Assembly: GCA_017163975.1 (NCBI GenBank)
Contig: JAFFSR010000264.1
Coordinates: 434,001-498,000 of the forward strand
Direction of reading: 5' to 3'
From: Anastatus disparis
Lineage: Eukaryota; Arthropoda; Insecta; Hymenoptera; Eupelmidae
DNA: 64,000 nucleotides
This document shows positions 34,955-44,181 of this stretch, piece after piece. The stretch's first letter is position 1; each line of letters begins with the position of its first letter. The notes under the pieces were generated by a model. It did no database searches and was not told the DNA's origin. It saw only the letters and a list, made by a program, of their open reading frames with translations. A program made the translations under genes and the position numbers.

Positions 34955-35845
34955 TTTTTTCTTTTATCTCTAACGTCTTTTGGCTACTTGACAGCACGAG
35001 GACAAATTTGTTTCTCATTAATTCTATTACTACAGTCGACGATCTGAGTCCCGCCGTCTTCTCCTCCATCGACTTGCTCGTGCGTTACCGCCACTCGCTG
35101 ACTAAAAGAATTTGTTTCCAAACATTCTGAGTCCCGCCGCTGCTCTATGCGACTTTTTAACTTGTAAAAATGGATTCATTGGTTTAATTTTTTTGTTTAG
35201 AATACAATAAACATTTATTGAAATAAAAGGTAACAAAAGAATATTGTAATATTGCATAATTCTCATTTATATTTGCTATAAAAAATAAAAAAATTAAATT
35301 TTTTGATTTATAGGTAACATAAATTTAAAAATTAAAGAATATATTATTTATTGATAAACTAAATACTCATTGTTATTATGAAAATGAAATGAAATAAGAT
35401 TTATTTTATCTTTTATTTATAAAGCAATCACTTAAATTTTCAAATAAATAACATTTTATTGATTGATTAAATATATCTAGTTTAATTTTTATATTTTTTT
35501 CAGTAGATATAAATGAGAATTATGCAATATTGTATTATTTCTTTGTTTCTTTTTATTTCAATAAACATTTGTTATATTCTAAACAAAAAAATGAAATTAA
35601 TAAACCTATTTTTGCAAGTGAAAAAATCGTATAGAGCAGCGGCGGGACTCAGAATATTTGGAAACAAATTCTTTTAGTCAGCGAGTGGGGGTAACGCACT
35701 AGCGAGTCGATGGAGGAGAAAGCGGCGGGACTCAGATCGTCGACTATATTTAGGATCATACATCCAGCAGATTGTCTAAACATACATTTTTGAATCATTC
35801 CTGCTATCGCTCTTTCATCATGAGAATGAAGCAATTCATCACAAA
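34955..35845 (-). pseudogene. Copy 1, exon B, interrupted by a MITE
   Basis: On the minus strand an acceptor CGTTTAAG precedes TTTGTGATGAA, matching TTCGCGATGAA of exon B in copy 2. A 714-bp MITE (35,033-35,746) splits the exon. Ignoring it, 175 bp remain, consistent in phase (2 and 2), but a TAG stop is present and the stretch that encodes the AT-hook in copy 2 no longer does. The end is a GTAATT donor homologous to that of copy 2. The copy is therefore probably a pseudogene or lacks this exon. Confidence 0.6.
35033..35746. mobile_element. 714-bp TA foldback inside exon B of copy 1
   Basis: Ends CAGTCGACGATCTGAGTCC and the complement ending CGTCGACTA (one end base changed), flanked by TA at 35,031-35,032 and 35,747-35,748. 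Arms share CTGAGTCCCGCCG twice, a GC-rich outer part and an AT-rich inner part (ATGCATAATTCTCATTTAT / ATAAATGAGAATTATGCAT approx.). The frame at 35,649-35,834 minus is a chimera of element and exon. Confidence 0.85.
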
Positions 35846-35926
35846 CTTAAACGAAAAATGATTTATAATTTGTTATTTATTTTTAAAAAAATTATTTTAA
35901 AATATATCAATCATGAAAAATCTCAC

Positions 35927-35980
35927 TGATTGTTGGTCCTTTCTTTAGATTGATAACTTCTTCATTAATTGTACCACCTT
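35927..35980 (-). CDS. Copy 1, exon A
   Basis: Acceptor TTTAAATTAG, donor ATCA/GTGAGA on the minus strand; 54 bp, phases 2 and 1, reading EGGTINEEVINLKKGPTI. Exactly the same length and phases as 39,076-39,129 (EGAFENEKVIRKRNRLFV). Confidence 0.5.
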
Positions 35981-36165
35981 CTAATTTAAAATATATTAAT
36001 ATTAATTTATTACTTAAAGTTTTACAACTTCTGTCTAGTATCAGAAATATTTAAGCTATCATGTTTTCATAATAGAAGTAAGTGTAAGGAATATTTTTAA
36101 ATTTATTATATGATAGGTATATCAAAATATCAAAAATGATAAATTAATATCACAATTAAGTGTTG

Positions 36166-36392
36166 TTATAGGGTAGTGTAGGCTATAAAATTGTAATGTT
36201 CTTTACTCGGGTGATGGTAAAAAAATGTGAGATAGTCTCCTTCTTTATTGGACGCTTCAACCATAATCTGTATAGCTAAATGAGTTTTACTGGAAGTACT
36301 AACTAGTAAAATTGATTTGCGTACTAAGTTATAACACTCATTGAAAAAAACTAGCAACGAATTTTCAGTTATAGTAAAAATATCGTTAGGAC
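36166..36392 (-). CDS. Candidate terminal exon of copy 2
   Basis: A minus-strand acceptor CTTATATGATATTCAG precedes a 227-bp open exon starting in phase 2 and ending at TAA (36,166-36,168). The translation, PNDIFTITENSLLVFFNECY and about 54 further residues ending FIAYTTL, has a mixed, globular-looking composition unlike the Asn/Asp-rich exons. It joins in phase to exon D of copy 2 (37,472-37,573, phase 1). No family recognised. No counterpart was found downstream of copy 1. Confidence 0.45.
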
Positions 36393-37471
36393 CTGAATAT
36401 CATATAAGATTGACGAAATTGCATTCAATAAATTAAAATTTTTTTTGGTTACAAGCGCTTTTATCGCGTTCATCTAAAAATTGATATTTGATCGATCATG
36501 TTTATGTGAATATAAGGAAGGATCGATCATGTTTATGTGAATATAAGGAATTTCTTAAACGCAAGATATTTTAATCAATATATAATGATGATCACGAGTC
36601 CCTCCTTTTATATTAAAATTGATATAAAAATTGGATAAAACGTAACATTTTTAAAACTAAAATTGACTAAGAGGTATTAGCAAGCTTTGTTGCCTAAAGA
36701 ATAGAAGCAGTTTTCTCCGTTTTTATGTAACTTATCGATGTACTAGTTCCATAGGATCTACTTTGACTTAAAATTGCAGAAGTTGCATTCATTCAAGCTT
36801 TGGGCACAACATTAAAAAAATATCAATGGATATAAATCAACTTTGTAGAAAAGGTTTTGAATATGAAAGCATTGAGAAAAGGAACATCGAATATAGTCAC
36901 GTGATAACATTCGAAAATGTGGAAAAAGATAAGTCAATAGTTAAAACTATTACATATTAGAATCCTTCAAATTATTATATTTACTTAGTTACTCGTAAAT
37001 AATCTCACAGTGAAATTTTTAAAGTAGACATTTTTTAAAAGTCACATACTGTTTTGAAAGTTTACACTGACAAAAGAAAGAATAAATTGAGCTTCAAATT
37101 CTATAAAATTAATTATAATGACTAGGAGAGTCAAAAAATCAAAAACTAACTTTAATAGTTGTCGGAAATTAAACTTTATTAGCATATTCATGATCAATCA
37201 TCGTAATTTTATAGTGCTAATGTGGAATTTATTAATATGTAATGAGACGATGAATTCGAAAAAATTATTTTTTTGAGTGTTAAAGAGATTATTCATGCGC
37301 ACGGTCTATTGAAATTATGTTTTTAAGAGAAACACTACGAATTCGAAGCTAGAGTGCATGCTTTGAATTGCGGAAGAAAGTTTATACGCGCTTGAAATGT
37401 CTTTAATTAATGATAAATATTTAAATTTTCTAAATAACTTAAACACGTGATAGAGAATGCAATTGATTTAC
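36393..37471. other. Intron-like sequence with 61.7-kb similarity
   Basis: Non-coding. A 31-bp direct duplication (GATCGATCATGTTTATGTG and following) spans 36,491-36,552. 36,810-36,945 resembles 61,830-61,965 (AAAAATATCAAT, ATAAATCAACTT, GAATATAGTCA / AAAATAGTCAT), which links this locus to the 62-63-kb exons as an old duplication. Confidence 0.45.
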
Positions 37472-37573
37472 TATTACTCTTTTTAGATGATGATGGTTTT
37501 TGAATATCCATGAATGTAACGGTTGTCGACGAGGATGTTGACGGCGACGCTAAAGTATATTGTTCATTAGATG
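37472..37573 (-). CDS. Copy 2, exon D: Ser-rich, acceptor damaged
   Basis: Paralogous to 34,204-34,308: SPSTSSSTT and DIQKPSSSKKSNS line up with SPSSSTTES and NIQKPSTSLTESN. A GTAAAT donor is present, phase 1. At the 5' border the AG seen in copy 1 is replaced (TTATCTCATCTAATG), so splicing here may use another site or fail. Two GC-rich hairpins sit in the intron just upstream, at 37,605-37,829. Confidence 0.4.
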
Positions 37574-37604
37574 AGATAATTGAGATTAATTGATGATAAT
37601 TAAC

Positions 37605-37700
37605 ATTTTTTTGACACTCCGTGCGAAAAGCTCGATTTCACGCACGCTGTACAAAGTGACACGTGCGAAAATGGAGCTTCTCACACGTCGTGTCAAAAAA
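37605..37700. repeat. CpG-rich hairpin 1
   Basis: TTTTTTGACACTCCGTGCG pairs with a right arm ending CGTCGTGTCAAAAAA; inner AAAAGCTC/GAGCTT-type pairing. About 96 bp, abutting hairpin 2. Confidence 0.75.
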
Positions 37701-37829
37701 TAGTGTTCGATACTCGTGCGAGAAAGTGATTTCTTACTCGTGTGACCTTTTCACCCTCGCTTCGCTTGGGCGCAAACCGCCACACGAGTAAAAAATCACT
37801 TTATCGCACTAGTACCGAAATATACTATT
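37701..37829. repeat. CpG-rich hairpin 2
   Basis: Arms AGTGATTTCTTACTCGTGTG and CACACGAGTAAAAAATCACT, ends TAGTGTTCGATACT / AGTACCGAAATATACTA, core CCTCGCTTCGCTTGGG. Confidence 0.75.
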
Positions 37830-37859
37830 ATTCTATAACAAGTATCATTGAAACATTAC

Positions 37860-38143
37860 CTTTTTGAAACACTGACTTTAACATTTCCTCATTGACAGCG
37901 GAATTAACATCGCTATTATCTTGTGTTTGATGACTAATTTCATTATCATCATTTTCTGTATCCATATTGATATAAAAATCTTTATTACCGTCTATTTTTT
38001 TATTGATATTACTATTATTCTTCTTTTTTCTCAATAATTTAAGTACTTTTTCTTCTTTATTTTTATACGTTTCAGCATCATCAATGTTGTCAAAATTATC
38101 ATCTTGGTTTGCAGTTGATATGGTAGTGTCGATTTCATTTTCT
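37860..38143 (-). CDS. Copy 2, exon C: acidic Asn/Asp-rich exon
   Basis: Acceptor TTTTTTATAG and donor CAAAAAG/GTAATG on the minus strand bound a fully open 284-bp exon, phases 1 and 1. The peptide begins RENEIDTTISTANQDDN, has a basic patch (KVLKLLRKKKNN) absent from copy 1, and ends SVFQK. Long Asn and Asp runs suggest disorder. It follows the AT-hook exon in phase, so a nuclear protein with an acidic region is a reasonable inference, not a proven role. Confidence 0.6.
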
Positions 38144-38818
38144 CTATAAAAAATGTTATTATTATTATTGTTAATCTGTGATATCACTTTTTAGTAACTT
38201 ATTTAGTATTATTAGATTAAGTTATTTGACTGTGATGTAAACAAGTGCAATATTACCAATATTTAGTTTCATGGTATTTTTGTACATTGTATTACACGCT
38301 CTCATTTTTGTATGTTATTACAGAATAAAATAAATATCTATTTATAAGGTGTTTTGAAATTTCTTGTTCTAACAGCTCGTTCGAGCTGATGGAAATAATT
38401 TCTGCTTTAATTTTTTTTATTGATATATTTTTTAACTTCATTTAAACATTAAGACTGCTCTTTGATAAAACTACGTTAATATAACTATTTTAATAAAATA
38501 TTAAATTTCATACTTTCGTATATTATATTATAAAGTTTGAATTAAAATTATATTTGAAACTCAAAATAAATCTTGCCTCAAAATACTTATAATGTAAAGT
38601 TATTTTTAACTTATTATGTATAGTATTGTGATTAATTGTTTTTAGTATTTTTTTCTGGGTTTATTACACATTTTGTTATTGTTATCAAAGAATTTGATTC
38701 AACATATCATAAATTTTAACTTATAAATTTTAAATAAAAATATTGTTTTTAGAAGAGAAGAACTTTTTTTCAGAACTTTTTGAAAAGGAAGGTGGGGAGG
38801 AAACTCTATTGTAATTAC
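38144..38818. other. Intron between exons B and C of copy 2
   Basis: AT-rich, non-coding, bounded by GTAATT (38,811-38,818 on the complement) and TTTTTTATAG. No repeat recognised. Confidence 0.45.
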
Positions 38819-39002
38819 CTTGCTGTGTCATCTAAAATATCTAATAGTAACTTATCGTTTTTACGAGGTCGACCTCGTTTCCTTTTAATGCCATTGTTAT
38901 TTTGAACAGAACTTTTAGCAGATTTGACTTGTTTACGTTTTTTAGCCGGTATGGCCCCTGCAGTTTCATCAACACCTTCAGGATGACGTCGTTCATCGCG
39001 AA
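38819..39002 (-). CDS. Copy 2, exon B: AT-hook and nuclear-localisation exon
   Basis: Minus-strand acceptor TTTCATTTAAG and donor GCAAG/GTAATT bound 184 bp, phases 2 and 2. The coding frame, different from the ATG-initiated frame at 38,841-39,029, reads RDERRHPEGVDETAGAIP, then PAKKRKQVK (NLS-like), then KRKRGRPRKND, a canonical AT-hook (core GRP flanked by basic residues) that binds the minor groove of AT-rich DNA, and ends LLLDILDDTAR. Exons A and C join in phase on both sides. The protein is likely a nuclear DNA-binding factor; the family is not recognised. Confidence 0.65.
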
Positions 39003-39075
39003 CTTAAATGAAAAATCATTTCTTATCAATTTTTAAGCAAACATAGTAAAATTCATTAATTAATAAAAATCTTAC

Positions 39076-39129
39076 CGACAAATAGTCTATTCCTTTTTCG
39101 AATCACTTTTTCATTTTCAAAAGCACCTT
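39076..39129 (-). CDS. Copy 2, exon A
   Basis: Acceptor AAATTATTAG, donor GTCG/GTAAGA, 54 bp, phases 2 and 1, reading EGAFENEKVIRKRNRLFV. Paralogous to 35,927-35,980. Upstream exons are not visible between here and the retrotransposon; the exon at 62,141-62,274 ends in a compatible phase. Confidence 0.5.
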
Positions 39130-39207
39130 CTAATAATTTAATAGTATATTTGTTGTAATATTAATTTTGTATTTATATATGTATTTATATATGTATGTGT
39201 ATATATC

Positions 39208-39381
39208 AGTTATATATGTCCTTTGGCCGTATTCAGGTGGAATATGAATCGAGGACAATGTTTGTCGCTTAAGCTGAAATTGCCGAGGGCGCGCGAAGCG
39301 CGCCCGAGGTAGATTTCTGCTCAAGCGGCAAACATTGTTCGAGATTCAGATTCCACCTGAATAAACGGCCAAAGGACATAG
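39208..39381. repeat. 174-bp hairpin with GC-rich core
   Basis: ATGTCCTTTGGCCGT and ACGGCCAAAGGACAT pair; inward CAGGTGGAAT / ATTCCACCTG; core GGGCGCGCGAAGCGCGCCC. Confidence 0.85.
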
Positions 39382-39387
39382 ATGATT

Positions 39388-39782
39388 TTATGTCCGAAGT
39401 AGGCCGTATGAGGAACTATAACTTATTAGTTGAAAATATTAATCTTTTTTTCAATACTTTGAAAATTAAATTTTAGTTCTATTGATTTTTTCTTTTGTTT
39501 CTTAGATTGACATTTTGTAATGAGTATAGCTGCTGTCGAAGCGCGAGTCATTTTTTTTTCACTAACCTACGTTCAATATGATTGCTCTTTGACATATTGA
39601 ACGAAACATAGTAGGATCGGTGATGCCATATTGATTTCTCCTGAGACATATTGAGTCTCAATATGTCTCAGGAGGACATATAAATCTTGCAAAAAGTCGA
39701 GGAGCGCGTCTGAGACATATGGGATGCCAATACAAATTTAGCATGCTCTTTACATACTGACACGAATACGGCCTACGAGGAC

Positions 39783-39787
<5 letters not shown>
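39388..39787. mobile_element. Foldback-like element, ~400 bp
   Basis: TTTATGTCCGAAGTAGGCCGTAT pairs with ATACGGCCTACGAGGACATAAA (one or two mismatches). It contains an internal hairpin TCTCCTGAGACATATTGAGA with its inverse (39,636-39,695). Its ends resemble those of the adjacent 174-bp hairpin, both carrying GGCCGTAT and ATGTCC. Confidence 0.7.

Positions 39788-39818
<31 letters not shown>
39788..39818. repeat. (AT)n microsatellite
   Basis: About 15 AT dinucleotides after the foldback-like element. Confidence 0.9.
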
Positions 39819-39820
<2 letters not shown>

Positions 39821-39952
39821 TGCCATTATATTTTTTTGTTACATTTATTATTGGTCATTATTTTAGTTTTTTATGACATATAGTCAATAATTATTAATTT
39901 ACAGAAAATAATTACATAACATCACTATATTTAAAAAAATATAATGATGAAC

Positions 39953-40087
39953 AAAATAGTATATTACACTAAAAAGGGCAAAAGTGAGATATTGCGGCCC
40001 GCGTCTGAGTAAGCGCCTGAGTGAAGTGCGAGTGCCAAACGCGTTGGCTTTGGTATCTGACTTTTGTGCCGTGTAATATACACGATT
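39953..40087. repeat. Hairpin with AATAGTATAT-type terminus and CpG core
   Basis: AATAGTATATTACAC pairs with GTGTAATATACA; CAAAAGT with ACTTTTG; core CGCGTCTGAGTAAGCGC. Confidence 0.65.
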
Positions 40088-40511
40088 TTTCTGCATATCT
40101 CAATAAAAATTAAAATAATCCTAAAAGAAAAATAAACTTTAAAATTCTTAAAAAATTTTCATTTTTGACATTATGCAAAATGAAATTTCTTTGAAGTCTA
40201 ATATTAAAATTAAAAAATATGTAAATAAATAATGTTTAATTAGTCTCATAATCAAGAAAATAAATCAAATAAAAATTTTTTTCAATGATAAAATCAATAA
40301 ACGTATTTTTCGTCTTTTTTATTACGTTTGTACAGCTAACTGAAATACTTCTATTCTACTGAAATCCGTTATTATATGATTGATGTACCAGCTCTGCAAA
40401 AAATAGATAAAAAACAACAAAAATTCCCAATTTCAAAGATTTGAAAGTATACGGTAAATCATTGTATGAAAGATTAAGAAAAAAGCAAATAAAAGCTCTT
40501 TTAGAGTACTA
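40088..40511. other. AT-rich flank of the retrotransposon
   Basis: Nothing recognisable; no coding frame. Confidence 0.4.
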
Positions 40512-40518
40512 GTATATA

Positions 40519-40573
<55 letters not shown>
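40512..40573. repeat. (TA)n microsatellite, 5' target of the LTR element
   Basis: The 5' LTR starts directly after this tract, suggesting insertion into a TA microsatellite. No target duplication can be read because the 3' LTR end is lost. Confidence 0.92.
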
Positions 40574-40576
<3 letters not shown>

Positions 40577-41702
40577 AACGAGGATAGTAAATTATTTGTA
40601 TGCTATGATATAGCTCTATCCTCGTTGTCAGTCGCATGGCTTAACGTATGCTTGATGTGCAAGTGTAAGAGTGAGACGGAGAGAGTCTGCCTCAGCGACT
40701 AGGATATAGTACTGTAGAAAGAGGCGCGCGCAGGGCATGCCGGGGAGACTTAGGCAAGAGGGAATAGCGAACGGGTCGTTTTTAACAAGGCAGAAAGGTT
40801 TTAGCAGCCATCTTGTACATTATGCGAGCTCGTGCGTTGTGTAGATTTTATCATTTTGTATAAAAGAAAAAGCATTTTGGACGAAGTTTTTTTTCTGATT
40901 GTGTCGTGTACAAGAGTCAAGTGGTTTTGCTTGAATCCTGCAGAAAGATCGAGGCATCTTAGTAACGAGAGCTGCGAGATCCTTGAGCTGCACCACATTT
41001 CTTTGGTGCTGCTTCCATTGAATAATCGATTCGTCCGTGTTGGAGTGGATCGTCGAGAAAACTACGTGTTCGTCGTCCGATCGAAAAATGTAAGTCTGCA
41101 GACTATCGTATTGCGTTTTATTATTGAATGCGTGTATGCGATATATGTGAAAATATCGAGACCGTCGTGTCCGCCGCGTCATATAGAATAGGGTAGCTTA
41201 AATTAACTTTTGTTTCTTTTCGTGAGATTTACTAAATTTTGTATTTAATAACTATCATTATAAACTTATTTTGGTGTACTGAATTTGTTTGTCATTTTGA
41301 ATAAATTAAAGTAAAATTGAAGTTATTTTGAATTGTTACATAATATTATTTCTCACTGATTAAAATCGTGTTTTGTCTTTATATGTTAAACTTAATACAC
41401 TTGCTTTCTTTTGATCTACGATATTTAACAGAGTCTTAAGGTACACGCCGTGGGTTTCGTCGTACCAGACGTCCGGGAGGCAGAACTTCTAAGCGAAGTT
41501 CTGCAATAGTATTAAATATTGCTTAACTGATTTCCATTGTATGAAAAAGACAGTCATAGTCGATCAGTGACGATGTACGAGGCTGATCGTCTCTAAATCG
41601 AAAAACGGTTATTTAACGGTGAGTGCGTATGTATTTGAAGTAAGTACATATGAAACCCACAAATATATTTGATTAGTTGATTTAAATATATTCCCATTTA
41701 CA
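40574..41702 (+). repeat. 5' LTR, 1,129 bp
   Basis: It starts TGTAAC, ends TTACA, and is followed at once by a PBS, which fixes its right border. A TATA box TATAAAAG (40,859-40,866) and an AATAAA (41,300-41,305) are candidate promoter and polyadenylation signals. Open frames at 40,801-41,191 recur in both LTRs on both strands and are not genes. Confidence 0.88.
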
Positions 41703-41714
41703 TGGCGCCCAACG
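41703..41714 (+). promoter_or_regulatory. Primer binding site, tRNA-Lys type
   Basis: TGGCGCCCAACG directly follows the LTR end. It is the complement of the 3' end of a tRNA-Lys, the primer used by several gypsy-type elements and retroviruses; the next bases (AATCAA) diverge. Confidence 0.82.
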
Positions 41715-42394
41715 AATCAACTCACGAAAGTTGATAAAAGTAGTGTATTACGTTATAATATCGCGTGCACAGTACATAGCATCAATATATGGGCTCACGT
41801 AAATAAAAAGTTTATCGTGATTTTTTTTATGGTGCGTATGATTACGTGGCACGCAGCGTGATAAAATAAAGGACGCGATAAAGAAATATAGGTGGCTCTC
41901 GGGTGGCGCGCATTATAAAATGGCGTCCACTGAATAATCGAGAGCAGCTCATGCTAATCTTATTGCAAAGGCCTTGAGGGGCGCTGGTTGTAATAAGACA
42001 CTTAAAGCATTAAGCTAAATCTAGTGGCAATAGTCATTGTGCGGTAGGTTATTAAAGCGTGTTTTTTTTATTTTCTGAGATTAGGAAGAGAAATTCATGC
42101 GATAATTTTTTTATTATTTTAGGAAATTTTTTCGGTTTTCTTTAGGGGAAAAAAATAAGATAGTTTTTAAAGAGAAAAATTTTCTAAATTGTACGGAAGA
42201 GCGATGGTCTTGTAGATTGTAAGTAAGTTCGACAAGATAAGAAAAATAAAAGAAAACTCTTGTCGAACATAGAGCGCGCTTGTGAGCAACGTTAAAGTAG
42301 GTTGCTCACAGGTGATAAAATAAAAATAATATTCGTCCGCGAGCAACAAAGAGTTGTAGAAGGCTAAGTTTGAAATTTTTTTTTCTTTTTCAAA
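41715..42394 (+). other. Retrotransposon 5' leader
   Basis: About 680 bp between PBS and gag with no ORF on the coding strand. It would hold the packaging signal by analogy; nothing specific can be read. Confidence 0.5.
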
Positions 42395-44161
42395 TTGTGG
42401 TTTTACCCTTGGTGGATTGATCTTCGTCAGTCTTTTATTGAAGCAAAGACGGCAGAAATAACAAATAGTTCGCAGACAGCGAGCAATTATACCCTGCATC
42501 CACATCCATTGGCTGAGTTGCCACAATTGCAGGTAGACAATTGTGAGGTGACACAGTTATCAGCTAATGGAAGTGAGGGAACAGCAAGCGCCCTAGCTAA
42601 TAATAGGAGTATTGTCTCGCAGAGAAATCAGACGAGACAACGGAATTTGATAGATAAAGAAGACGAAATTCAAGTAGTTCAAATGCAAGGAATCGAAGCA
42701 CACGCACAACAGAATTTGCCGCAAGTTTATGAGAATTTGACTGATGAAGAGTATCAGTTGCATAGTAAAATGTTAAAGGCATTGCAACAGATACAACAGC
42801 AATTAGGAAATTTGTCAGAAAGAGTTCGTGATCTCTCAGATTGGAGGGAATCATGCTTGTCAAATCAGACAAGTGTGATTCCTACTGAAAATAGATTACC
42901 GTGTAGTACAAGATTAGATGGCGGTATATCAGGTTGCGGCAGAAGAAGTCAACATAGCTATGTTGAAATAGCTTAACAACGTACAGAGGATAGGCAGGTT
43001 AATTTCGAACAAGCAACGGCCGGCTCGAGGGTCAATACAGCGGTAGGCGGTGTACCTAGTGTTGATAACTCAACTGTCTCGGAAGCGTCTCGTTTCCTAT
43101 CATTTGGTGTCCTCGGCACAGCCTGGGGAAGGGGTGGCTCACCGACTCAAGGTTCTGTGAGTCATGATGGTCAACCAAGAGACGTTGATAGGGTCGTGCG
43201 CCAATGGGAAGTACGATTTTCGGGCACAAAGGATTAAAGTATAGACCTCTTTTTGACAAGAGTCGAGGAGTGTCGGGTCCTGGCTAATATGTCAGAAAGT
43301 GATTTATTATATTCACTTTCTGAACTACTGACAGGTGTAGCAGCTACGTGGTATCGCAATAATCGGGACCAATGGCATAGTTGGCTCGAATTCTGTGATG
43401 CTGCGAGACGATGGTATGGTACCAACCGTCGCTTCCAGCAGAGGCTCATAGCAGAAGCGAATACACGCACGCAAGGCAACGATTAGCCAGTGCTGGACTA
43501 TTTAACGTGCCTTATAGCAATAATGCGTAGGCAGAAACCGCAACCGGATCTCAGTCAGCAGTTAGATTTACTGCACTGTAACTTGAGACCGGAGCTGCAA
43601 AGACTAGTGCGCAGAGATGAATTTAATAGCATTGATGCGTTATTAGAACTCGCCGTTGAAGCTGAGTTAACTTTGGAAGCGGAGAAAGTTTATAAACCTC
43701 CGCTATCACCTGGAAAAGCCCTATTACCGGAAACTGCTTATCATCTACCGGCGAATCGGAAAAAGATCTCACCTAAGGTAAATAGTGTAAACACCAAGGC
43801 GACTAAGGTCGAAGATATGGTGCCTGCTGTCACAAAAATTTTAGAACAAAAATTAGCCCAGTTTGAAAAGAAGTTAGAGAATAAAACTTCTAAATTTACG
43901 AATCAGAATAGAACAAAGTTCCGCACACCAAATAAGCAGGTGCCTCAAGATAATAATGAGAAGGTTAATCCGAATCAGAAGAACGAAGGTTCACAGGATT
44001 CAGGCCAAAAACCTGATGATTCCAAAAAAGATAAAGGGAATAGCCCATCGTCAAATTCACATAGTAGACAAAGAGGAATAGTTTGCTATGGTTGTGGCAA
44101 TCCTGGGTACATCAAGCGTAATTGCCCACAGTGTTCGGGAAACGCGCAAGGGAGCACGTAA
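42395..44161 (+). pseudogene. gag: gag (capsid and nucleocapsid), three premature stops
   Basis: One frame covers a Gln-rich N-terminal region with a coiled-coil-like stretch (LKALQQIQQQLGNLSERVRD), a capsid region with RQWEVRFSG, LTGVAATWYRN and WLEFCDAARRWYG typical of Gypsy Gag, a Lys/Asn-rich linker and a zinc knuckle. Stops in frame at 42,974-42,976, 43,235-43,237 and 43,484-43,486 break it. No obvious ATG opens the frame, so the start may be lost or further upstream. The knuckle reads CYGCGNPGYIKRNC: the expected His is Tyr (one C-to-T change), probably abolishing zinc binding. The frame ends at 44,159-44,161, overlapping pol. Confidence 0.88.
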
Positions 44162-44181
44162 AGGAGGCCAATGCAGCTCCC
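44137..44181 (+). promoter_or_regulatory. Programmed -1 ribosomal frameshift site, gag-pol
   Basis: Slippery heptamer G GGA AAC (44,137-44,143) lies in the gag frame exactly as X XXY YYZ. Six bases downstream a GC-rich stem forms: GGGAGC (44,150-44,155) with GCTCCC (44,176-44,181), 20-nt loop. After slipping, decoding resumes at 44,143 in the frame of pol (RAREHVKEA). The gag stop follows at 44,159, inside the loop. Spacing and phase match known retroviral sites. Confidence 0.8.

Noticed and set aside
38841..39029. 62-codon ATG-started minus ORF
   Set aside because: The wrong frame of exon B; the spliced frame with NLS and AT-hook is better supported.
40801..41191. ORFs of about 120 codons on both strands, repeated at 48,192-48,673
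   Set aside because: They lie within the LTRs and recur in both; open on both strands by chance in a GC-richer stretch.
42167..42526. Minus-strand ORF of 119 codons over the gag start
   Set aside because: A shadow opposite the retrotransposon coding strand, without its own evidence.
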